Below are positions 16,048-22,768 of a stretch of 64,000 nt of DNA, one piece after another. The notes beneath the pieces are model-generated. The model was not told where the DNA came from, searched no databases, and saw only the letters and a program-made list of their open reading frames with translations. The stretch is taken from NCBI RefSeq assembly GCF_048263965.1, contig NZ_JBLXDO010000002.1:1-64000 (forward strand). The letters are read 5' to 3'. The DNA is from Ferrimonas sp048263965 (GTDB lineage Bacteria; Pseudomonadota; Gammaproteobacteria; Enterobacterales; Shewanellaceae). The stretch's first letter is position 1, and every line of letters begins with the position of its first letter. Position numbers and translations under genes: made by a program.

Positions 16048-17958
16048 TTACAGTCCCAGTGCGGCGCGCTTGCGGCGGATCACCTCCACCAGCTTATCGC
16101 CGGCGGCCTCCGGGTCGGTCTCCACCAGGAAGTAGCCGCCAAACAGCTGCTCGGCCCCCTGGGTCATCAGGTCGGTGACCACCTGGGATCCGGTCACCTG
16201 AGGCATGGTGCCCAGGTGTGTCGGCAGTCCCAGGGCCACGGACCAGGAGGCGATGGCCACCGCCTTCTCCGACATCGCTTCCGGTGCCGAGGCCACCAGA
16301 GGCAGGTCGCTCAGGTCCAGATCCAGACGCTTGGCCAGGGCGGTCGCCAGGGAGACGGCGCGGCTGTTGTCCACACAGGAGCCCATATGCAGCACCAGGG
16401 GCAGAGGTCCGCCCAGGCCGGCGGCTTCGCCGATGGCGGTCAGCACTGCCTTGAGCCCGTCGCCGGCGTAGGCTTCGGTGGCCTCCTGATTCATCAGGCC
16501 GTTTTTGGCAAAGGCACCGGCGCCGCAGCCGGTGGCCAGCAGCAGCACGTTGTTGGCGGCCAGCTTCTTGGCAATGGTCTGGTAGCTGTTGTCCTGAACG
16601 CTCTGGGTGTTGTTGCAGCCGGCAAACAGGGCAATACCCTGAATGTTGCCGTTGGTGAGGTTGTCCAGCAGTGGCTTGAGGGGATCCTCGGCATCCACCT
16701 TGGACAGGGCCTCCACCACAGCTTCGGCGGAGAAGCCCACCACGGCGGTGCGTTTGATGTCGGGGATGTTTATCTTGTTGGGATCGCGGCGGCGGAAGGC
16801 GTCGATGGCCAGACGGATCACCTGGGAGGCGTTCTCCCTGGCGTCCTCCTCACGGAAGGGCACATGACGGGCCCCCTGCATCTTGTTGTCCCCCATGGTG
16901 GTGATCACCTCGGTGTGGAAGCAGTCCCCCACCTGGGGCAGCGACGGCATGATGCACTGCACGTCCACCACCATGGCATCCAGGGCGCCGGTGAGGATCG
17001 CCATCTCCTGGCTGAGGTAGTTGGTGGCCAGGGGCACGCCGTGGCGCATCATCACCTCGTTGCCGGTACAGCAGATGCCGACGATGTTGATCCCCTGGGG
17101 GGCACCGGCGCCGATCGCCTCCTGGTTCAGCTCGTCGGCCATCTCGCAGATCACTTCGCTGAGCAGGGGGTTGTGGCCATTGACGGCGATGTTGACCGCG
17201 GCGGCGTTGATCACCCCGATGTTGGCCTCGGTCACCACAGGGGATGGGGTGCCGAACATGGCGTCGGAGAGTTCGGTGGCCAAAGTCATGCCATTGAAGT
17301 CCGCCAGGGCACCTTTGACCCCGCCCAGGAACAGGTTGGTAGGGTCGGCGTCGCAGCCGATGTGGGTGCGGGCCATGATCTGGGCCACGGTGGCGTCGAT
17401 GTTATGGGGCAGCGCATGCAGGGACTCCAGCTTCTGCAATCGCTTGGGTGGCAGGCTGGCCTGAATCCAGCGACATGGGGTGTGGTGGTCCTGGTTCTGA
17501 TAATCCTCCAGAGTCAGGGTGGCCACGTCGTGGGCCAGGGAGAGGGTGTCCCGGCCAGCGGTGTCGATGCCCAGCCGCAGGGCCAGCGCCTCCAGTTTCC
17601 TGGGGTCGCGAATGGAGTAGGCAGGCAACTCGCCTTTGCCCACCCGCTGCATCGCCAGGGCGATGTGGCGACCGTGCTCGGAGTGGGCGGCGGCACCGGC
17701 GGCCATCATCCGCACCAGGTTACGGGCGGCGATGGTATCGCGGTTGGCCCCGCAGATCCCTTCACTGGGGCCGTCGCCGAAGGGGTCGATGCGGCAGGGC
17801 CCCTTCCAGCACACCCGGCAACACAGACCCAGAGAACCAAAACCACACTGAGGCTGCTGCGCCTGATGGCGGTCAAATACGGTGGCGATCCCCTCCCGCT
17901 CCGCCACGGGGCAGAGGGCGGCAACCGCCTGATCTACAGATTTCACTTTAATTTCCAT
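16048..17958 (-). CDS. cooS: Anaerobic Ni-containing carbon monoxide dehydrogenase catalytic subunit
   Basis: 636 residues (R. rubrum CooS 639). It oxidises CO + H2O to CO2 with two electrons, in the cytoplasm. The D- and B-cluster cysteines are C38, C46, C47, C50, C55 and C69 (CGFGSLGLCCRVCWKGPC region), each one residue below Carboxydothermus CODH-II numbering. C-cluster elements include NGHNPLLSE (the His ligand), CCTGNE, GCNN, GCGAGAFAKNG and MGSCVDNSRA. ATG 17958 overlaps the cooF stop by one base. There is no acetyl-CoA synthase or corrinoid gene nearby, so it is the energy-conserving, not the Wood-Ljungdahl, type. Confidence 0.98.
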   Translation of the reverse strand: MEIKVKSVDQAVAALCPVAEREGIATVFDRHQAQQPQCGFGSLGLCCRVCWKGPCRIDPFGDGPSEGICGANRDTIAARNLVRMMAAGAAAHSEHGRHIALAMQRVGKGELPAYSIRDPRKLEALALRLGIDTAGRDTLSLAHDVATLTLEDYQNQDHHTPCRWIQASLPPKRLQKLESLHALPHNIDATVAQIMARTHIGCDADPTNLFLGGVKGALADFNGMTLATELSDAMFGTPSPVVTEANIGVINAAAVNIAVNGHNPLLSEVICEMADELNQEAIGAGAPQGINIVGICCTGNEVMMRHGVPLATNYLSQEMAILTGALDAMVVDVQCIMPSLPQVGDCFHTEVITTMGDNKMQGARHVPFREEDARENASQVIRLAIDAFRRRDPNKINIPDIKRTAVVGFSAEAVVEALSKVDAEDPLKPLLDNLTNGNIQGIALFAGCNNTQSVQDNSYQTIAKKLAANNVLLLATGCGAGAFAKNGLMNQEATEAYAGDGLKAVLTAIGEAAGLGGPLPLVLHMGSCVDNSRAVSLATALAKRLDLDLSDLPLVASAPEAMSEKAVAIASWSVALGLPTHLGTMPQVTGSQVVTDLMTQGAEQLFGGYFLVETDPEAAGDKLVEVIRRKRAALGL

Positions 17959-18533
17959 CAGGGTTTCCTCAGTGTCAGGGTCATGTGTTTCTGGGATTGG
18001 GCCAGCTCTTTGGCGCGGGCCTGAATCAGTGCCGCCCGGTAGGCTTTCATCTCCACCAGACGGATCGCCTTGGTGGGACAGGCTTCGACACAGGCGGGGT
18101 CACTCTTGCCAGTCTCTGCCCGCCAGTCACGGCAGAGATCGCATTTGAGTGCCACCCCCTGATTGTTGCTGCCGTCCACCTGACGATGGCCGTCACGACG
18201 CACGGTGATGGCGCCAAAGGGACAGACCATGACGCAGAGCTTGCAGCCGACACAGCTCTCCTCGGTGATCTGCACCTGTCCATCCTGCTGACGACAGGCA
18301 CCGGTGGGACACACCATGGTGCAGGGGGCGTTTTCACATTGACGACACTGCATGGGCATCATCACCTCGTCGCTGACCACCACCTTGGTGCGGGAGTGAA
18401 GAGGTTTGCGCTCACGCACCGCCTCCACCAGACTCCCGCCACCGTGGGCCACCGCACAGGCAAGCTCACAGCTATGGCAACCCAGGCAGCGCTCTGCGTC
18501 GGCATAGATGATGACGTTTTCCGTTTCTCTCAT
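17958..18533 (-). CDS. cooF: CODH-associated four-cluster ferredoxin CooF
   Basis: 191 residues. It shows four cysteine groups for [4Fe-4S] clusters: CLGCHSCELAC, CRQCENAPCTMVC, CVGCKLCVMVC and the CDLCRDW...CVEAC pair. This HycB/DmsB-like pattern shuttles electrons from CooS to the membrane hydrogenase. ATG 18533 lies 14 bp after hypA. The C-terminal tail is basic and helical. Position immediately before cooS is the standard cooFS order. Confidence 0.95.
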   Translation of the reverse strand: MRETENVIIYADAERCLGCHSCELACAVAHGGGSLVEAVRERKPLHSRTKVVVSDEVMMPMQCRQCENAPCTMVCPTGACRQQDGQVQITEESCVGCKLCVMVCPFGAITVRRDGHRQVDGSNNQGVALKCDLCRDWRAETGKSDPACVEACPTKAIRLVEMKAYRAALIQARAKELAQSQKHMTLTLRKP

Positions 18534-18547
18534 AGCTTTCGCCTTCT

Positions 18548-18886
18548 TCAGATCTCAAAGCTCTCAATGAACAGCTCCTCACCCTGAGTCAGCTGCAGCG
18601 ACGTACTGTCGCAGCCGGGGCAGCGGAAACAGAACCGCCGCACCTCGAACGACTCAGAGCACTCGAGGCAGGTGGCGCGGGCCTCCACGGTGTCGATCAC
18701 CAGTTCCGCCCCCTCCAGTACCGTGTCCCTGACAAACATCTCGAAGCAGAAACGCAAAGAGTGGGGTTCCACCGCCTTTAATCGACCCACCTTGAGGGTG
18801 ACCCGGCTGACCGAGCCCACCCCCAGCTCCGAGGTACGGCTAAGCAGAATCTTCACCAGCCCTTGGGTTAAAGCCGCTTCATGCAT
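18548..18886 (-). CDS. hypA: Hydrogenase nickel-incorporation protein HypA
   Basis: 112 residues from ATG 18886 (GGAG eight bases upstream). MHEAALTQG gives the N-terminal Met-His-Glu nickel site. The zinc knuckle is ATCLECSES...FCFRCPGC, two CxxC pairs. It works with HypB to insert Ni into CooH. The open frame continues to 18922, but that ATG has no ribosome site and MHE is the universal HypA start. First gene of the CODH unit, behind a CooA-type operator. Confidence 0.96.
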   Translation of the reverse strand: MHEAALTQGLVKILLSRTSELGVGSVSRVTLKVGRLKAVEPHSLRFCFEMFVRDTVLEGAELVIDTVEARATCLECSESFEVRRFCFRCPGCDSTSLQLTQGEELFIESFEI

Positions 18887-18920
18887 CGCCGTTTCTCCTG
18901 AGCAACATTGGGTCACTGGC

Positions 18921-18964
18921 ATGAAACCTCAGGGGGAATGGGATTACTGTCGGCTGAATGACAG
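18921..18964 (-). promoter_or_regulatory. CooA-dependent promoter of hypA-cooFSCTJ-hypB
   Basis: The operator CTGTCGGCTGAATGACAG (18947-18964) is TGTCG-N6-TGACA, matching the CooA consensus with symmetric outer bases. A -10-like TTTCAT (18926-18921, minus strand) is centred exactly 32 bp downstream, identical to the spacing at the cooM promoter. The predicted start is near 18914, leaving a 28-base leader with a good ribosome site. Confidence 0.78.
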
Positions 18965-19010
18965 CTGGGGTCAGGGAGGGGAAAAGTGGGATCCTGCGCA
19001 GGCGGCAGAC

Positions 19011-19037
19011 AAAAAAAACGCCGGCGAATGCCGGCGC
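19011..19037 (-). terminator. Terminator after the CymA-like gene
   Basis: CGCCGGC-GAAT-GCCGGCG (19019-19036) is followed on the minus strand by eight Us (complement of 19011-19018). Confidence 0.9.
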
Positions 19038-19058
19038 TTAGATGGAGTAAACCTGAAG

Positions 19059-19631
19059 TTAAGGCTTCTTGTGGGCCACCTTGTACTTGTGGCAGTCGAT
19101 GCAGGTCTTACCCATCTTCTCCATCTTCTGGTGCATCTTGGCGGCGACCTTCTTCTGCTTGTCGAAGTTCATCCGTTCGACGTCGTGGCAGGTGCGGCAC
19201 TCGCGAGAGTCGTTGGCCTTCATCTCGGCGATGATGCGGGCAGCGCCATCTTTCTTGTAGGCGAGGAACTCATCCTTGGTGGTGATCTCCCCCTTAAGCT
19301 CCAGGTAGACCTCCTTCATGGCGGAGATCTTGCGGATCATCTTAGGCACGAACTCCTTGGAGACGTGGCAATCGGCACAGTTCACCACCATGCCGGACGC
19401 GCTGGTGCCGTGCTTGCTCATGGCCACCTCTTCCGCGGCAAAGGAGGGCACATGACAATTGACGCAGAAGGCGTCGCTGCTGGTGGCGTGCAGCACGGTA
19501 TTGAAACCCACGGTACCGACGGCACCGACGGCGACCGCCAGGAAAGCGCCCAGGGGAATACCGAGTAACCATTTGGATTTAGGCTGCTTCCACAGTTTGG
19601 ACCAACCGGATTCTTGTTGGTGGTTGTTCAT
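19059..19631 (-). CDS. NapC/NirT-type tetraheme cytochrome c (CymA-like quinol dehydrogenase)
   Basis: 190 residues. One N-terminal membrane anchor (WLLGIPLGAFLAVAVG, near residues 22-42) precedes a periplasmic domain with four CxxCH hemes: CVNCH, CADCH, CRTCH and CIDCH. Size and layout match Shewanella CymA (187). It takes electrons from menaquinol and feeds periplasmic cytochromes. It is divergent from the omcA/mtr genes and probably supplies them. Start ATG 19631 with GAGGATGAGAG upstream; a terminator-like stem lies just before this site. Other family members (NapC, TorC-like) cannot be excluded, but TorC carries an extra C-terminal heme domain that is absent here. Confidence 0.88.
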   Translation of the reverse strand: MNNHQQESGWSKLWKQPKSKWLLGIPLGAFLAVAVGAVGTVGFNTVLHATSSDAFCVNCHVPSFAAEEVAMSKHGTSASGMVVNCADCHVSKEFVPKMIRKISAMKEVYLELKGEITTKDEFLAYKKDGAARIIAEMKANDSRECRTCHDVERMNFDKQKKVAAKMHQKMEKMGKTCIDCHKYKVAHKKP

Positions 19632-19642
19632 CTCTCATCCTC

Positions 19643-19674
19643 AAAAAAACAGCGCCGCCTCAAAGGGAGGCAGC
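19643..19674 (-). promoter_or_regulatory. Terminator-like hairpin in the CymA-like gene leader
   Basis: On the minus strand GCTGCCTC and GAGGCGGC pair (19674-19667 with 19661-19654, one G-U), then GCTG and seven Us, then the ribosome site and ATG 19631. It could be a transcription attenuator, or the end of an unannotated small RNA. The four-base spacer makes it a weaker terminator than the others here. Confidence 0.45.
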
Positions 19675-20018
19675 AAGATAAAGTCGGTGTCGGTCAATTT
19701 TAATGAGGGTAAAAATGCAACATAATGATAGAACTCACAGAATAACCATCTGGAATAGGGCCCGCCTCACAGGCTGAGATCCCGGTCATCTTTTGGGACT
19801 GACGCCAACACCTCGGTTTCACCGAAAGCGTCGCCAAGCTTTATCTTTTTCAAATCAGTAGCTAATGTTGATTGAACCAGCCTCAATGTCAGCTTTTTTT
19901 AACATTGCTGACGGCAAACTGAACCCCACTCACTGTTTTTGCAATATCAAGTTTAAACTTTTGCAATTGTTGACATTGATCACGATGAGATCATCAAGGT
20001 CTGGGTTATCTTCGTGGT

Positions 20019-20057
20019 GTTCATTATGCATACCTAGATTTAGGTATATGCATGAAC
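20019..20057 (+). repeat. Long imperfect inverted repeat before the first decaheme gene
   Basis: GTTCATTATGCATACCTA pairs with TAGGTATATGCATGAAC around a three-base centre, with one bulge. It ends 26 bases before the first ATG. It may be an operator or a 5'-UTR hairpin. Confidence 0.6.
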
Positions 20058-20083
20058 AACCTAAACATTGCAGGGAAAAAGTA

Positions 20084-22321
20084 ATGATGATGATGATGAA
20101 ACCCAACGCCCTATGGCGCGCCATGGCCTTTGCCGGTCTGGGTGCCTTAGCCCTCAGCGGTTGCGGCAGCGACGGTTCCGATGGATCCGATGGTGAAGAT
20201 GGTCAGCCCGGTCCTGTGGGCAAGCCCGTCACCTCGGCCTCCGCTGTGGTAAGCACTATCACAGGTGCCAGCTTTGATGATGCAGGCATTCTGACCCTCA
20301 ACTTCTCCTTGGCGGACGCCAATGGTGTGGCCCTCTATGGCTTGAAAGATATCGATATTGCCGGTGTCTCTCTGGGCCGTACCGGCAACGAAGATGAGAT
20401 TGGCTCCACCGATATCGAGGGTGAACCCCGCGACATCTGGCTGAGCTACTACACCAAGACCAAGGGTGAGTTTGAAGGGGAAACTCTCTATGCCGGTTCC
20501 GGTTACTTCTCCGGTATCTCCTATCGTGGTGATGTAAACTGTACCGACTGTCTGACCGACAACAACGACGGTACCTACACCCTGGTGACCAAGGGCACCA
20601 AGCCCGACGGCTCCGCCTACGAGGTGGCCATCAACACCAACGACCTCTACAGCGTTAAGAACGACGTAACCCATGGTGTCTACATGGCCATCAAGGTGCG
20701 TAACGACGACGCCAGCGAGATCCACCTGGCCAACGGTGACTATCTCAACACTGCCGGCTTCTACTACTGGCTGCCCAGCGCCGACACCGTGGCCGAACGT
20801 CCCAAGCACGTGATTGCCAATGAGACCTGTGAGAGCTGTCACCGTCCCGGTCACGACGGCAACCTGGGTAACATGCACCACCCCGGCAAGCACACCGTCA
20901 TGGACTCCTGTACCTTCTGTCACGTGGAGTTCAACGAGTACCAGACCAAAGACGATGACGGCAACGTCATCGGCAAGCATGACGGCTCCATCAAGGGCAT
21001 CGCCCACGAGTTCCACAGCCACTCCTTCTTTGCCGACGATGGCATCTATCCTCAGAACGCTGCAAACTGTCAGACCTGTCACCAGGCCGACGAATCTGTA
21101 GCCAATGCGGATGCCTGGACCGCCGACAAGGACACCGCCACCTGTCTGAACTGTCACGACAGCGTATACGGTGTGCCTAGCTGGCACTGGGATGCGGACA
21201 ACAACCAGATCGGTGAAAACTACCAGAACTGCGTAAGTTGTCATGGTCAGGGTGCCCGCGGCGCCGAAGCGGCTCATTACGATGCCAACGCCAACGCCCG
21301 CTCTACCGAGCTGAAGGTGGTGTTTGACTCCATGACCGTTGCCGCTGATGCCTCCTCCATCACCACCATCTTCAAGATCATGGATGGTGAGGATATGGTG
21401 CCCCTGAGCCAGATCGACCCTCGCCCCTACAAGTACGGCGGCTTCAACAGCGCCATCGTGCTCAACGGCGTGCTGGGCGACGACTTCCTGGTGAACTACC
21501 AGAAGGTCGGCTTTGACACCTTCACCCAACTGGGTGACGGCCGAATCGAGTCCGTTATCAACGATGGCGCGTTCAAGGTGAAGGAACTGGTCGATGCCGG
21601 CGCCAACATCGCCCTGAGCAGCCAGATCCATGTCTGCTTCGGCAGCAAAGGCAAGCGTGAAGACTGTGTGGTTGACGCGGAAGACAACCTGGACGGACAG
21701 GAAGCGCCCTACCTGGTGAGCGACACCTTCTACTTCCAGCAGGACGGCGCTGCCGTGGCCGACACTCCACGCATCCAGCATGCCGAGATGACCGCCTGTC
21801 AGGATTGTCACACCACCGCCATCAAGCACCGTTACACCAACGACATGGATGGCTGCGCCACCTGTCACAACGGCACTCGTGACAAGAAGGGCACCGGTTC
21901 CTCCAACCTGGCGTACATCGTACACAGCAAGCACTACATCGGCGGCTTCTTCAAGAAGACCGACTGTGCCACCTGTCACGGTGGCTCCGGCTTCTCACTG
22001 AGCCTGATCCCCGCCAGCGCTGCACCTGTTGCCTTTGGCACCACCGACGGTGGCCGCTTCGACCCAGACATCAACGAGCAACTGCTGGTGTCTCCGCAGA
22101 CCGCGGCCTGCGTAAGCTGCCACCTGCCTCCATACGGCCTGAGTGACTCCACCGTGGCTCACATCAAGGCGATGGGCGGCGTGATTGACCACGACGGTGA
22201 CATCAACACCATCGGCGTACCATCCAGCAGCTACCCTGCCCAGGTTGAAGAGACCTGCGCGACCTGTCACAGCGACAGCCAGGTGCTGGAAGCCCACGCC
22301 AACTGGAGCTCCAGCCACTAA
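20084..22321 (+). CDS. OmcA/MtrC-family decaheme outer-membrane lipoprotein cytochrome c (first)
   Basis: 745 residues from ATG 20084, the first of five consecutive ATGs, with AGGG eight bases upstream. The lipobox LALSGC places the lipidated Cys at residue 27, followed by a Gly/Ser/Asp-rich spacer. Ten CxxCH hemes are countable: CESCH, CTFCH, CQTCH, CLNCH, CVSCH, CQDCH, CATCH, CATCH, CVSCH and CATCH. They form two pentaheme groups separated by a beta-rich region (about residues 405-560). It is expected at the cell surface to pass electrons to metals or electrodes. A strong terminator follows, so the second decaheme gene has its own promoter. Whether it is nearer MtrC, OmcA or MtrF cannot be settled by eye. 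Confidence 0.93.
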   Translation: MMMMMKPNALWRAMAFAGLGALALSGCGSDGSDGSDGEDGQPGPVGKPVTSASAVVSTITGASFDDAGILTLNFSLADANGVALYGLKDIDIAGVSLGRTGNEDEIGSTDIEGEPRDIWLSYYTKTKGEFEGETLYAGSGYFSGISYRGDVNCTDCLTDNNDGTYTLVTKGTKPDGSAYEVAINTNDLYSVKNDVTHGVYMAIKVRNDDASEIHLANGDYLNTAGFYYWLPSADTVAERPKHVIANETCESCHRPGHDGNLGNMHHPGKHTVMDSCTFCHVEFNEYQTKDDDGNVIGKHDGSIKGIAHEFHSHSFFADDGIYPQNAANCQTCHQADESVANADAWTADKDTATCLNCHDSVYGVPSWHWDADNNQIGENYQNCVSCHGQGARGAEAAHYDANANARSTELKVVFDSMTVAADASSITTIFKIMDGEDMVPLSQIDPRPYKYGGFNSAIVLNGVLGDDFLVNYQKVGFDTFTQLGDGRIESVINDGAFKVKELVDAGANIALSSQIHVCFGSKGKREDCVVDAEDNLDGQEAPYLVSDTFYFQQDGAAVADTPRIQHAEMTACQDCHTTAIKHRYTNDMDGCATCHNGTRDKKGTGSSNLAYIVHSKHYIGGFFKKTDCATCHGGSGFSLSLIPASAAPVAFGTTDGGRFDPDINEQLLVSPQTAACVSCHLPPYGLSDSTVAHIKAMGGVIDHDGDINTIGVPSSSYPAQVEETCATCHSDSQVLEAHANWSSSH

Positions 22322-22340
22322 GGGATAACCCTTAACTGTG

Positions 22341-22368
22341 AAGCGGCCCTCTGGGCCGCTTTTTTTTT
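22341..22368 (+). terminator. Terminator after first decaheme gene
   Basis: AAGCGGCCC-TCT-GGGCCGCTT followed by a run of Ts. Confidence 0.92.
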
Positions 22369-22768
22369 GCGCCAACCTCTTCCGGGCGAAATTGTTTCAA
22401 AATGTCTGTAAAGATCACCAAAAAGGGAAAGATTGACCAATCCCCACACGAAATGTCGGTCTTTTAACTCGGTTTTTCAGACTTGAAAGCAGACCTGCCA
22501 AGCCTTTTCGCTGAACCCTGACTGAACCGCAAATAAACGCCGTTCACATTTCCTTTTTTTGCAACTAAGTTATTGCCTAAGTGAAATTTTTCACTTACTC
22601 CTTTCTGGGTAGAGCAATGTAAATCGCTGATGCAAGTCACAGTATTTATGAGAAGAAGTTGATATAAATTGCATTGAATAGGCGCACAACTGAATCTTAA
22701 TCAAGGCAGTAAGCGTCACTTGGTAAGGTGGTTAACAAAAAACCATCTCCAAAAGCAGGGAAATGATA
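22369..22768 (+). other. Promoter region of the omcA-mtrA-mtrB unit
   Basis: About 400 bp, AT-rich and non-coding after the terminator. It contains a CRP-type palindrome at 22579-22596. No ORF or RNA gene is evident. Confidence 0.55.
22579..22596 (+). promoter_or_regulatory. CRP-like site upstream of second decaheme gene
   Basis: AAGTGAAATTTTTCACTT is a perfect palindrome with the core GTGA-N6-TCAC. CRP control of anaerobic respiration is known in Shewanella; here it is inferred. The site lies about 180 bp before the start codon. Confidence 0.55.

Larger units (their letters stand above)
19632..20083. other. Divergent intergenic region, CymA-like gene/omcA-type gene
   Basis: 452 bp, AT-richer than its flanks. 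It holds the leader hairpin on the minus side and a long inverted repeat on the plus side. TTGATC...GATCATCAA around 19977-19998 is only loosely symmetric and was not assigned to a regulator. Confidence 0.5.

Noticed and set aside
15763..18024. 753-codon plus-strand open frame opposite cooC/cooS
   Set aside because: Low-complexity His/Gly/Gln product with no domain; cooS on the other strand is certain.
19977..19998. TTGATC...ATCAA sequence as an FNR or CRP operator
   Set aside because: The spacing is too long for FNR (TTGAT-N4-ATCAA) and the TGTGA/TCACA core is missing.
19865..20083. Upstream extension of the first decaheme gene
   Set aside because: It would bury the lipoprotein signal peptide and cross the inverted repeat; the ATG run at 20084 has the ribosome site.
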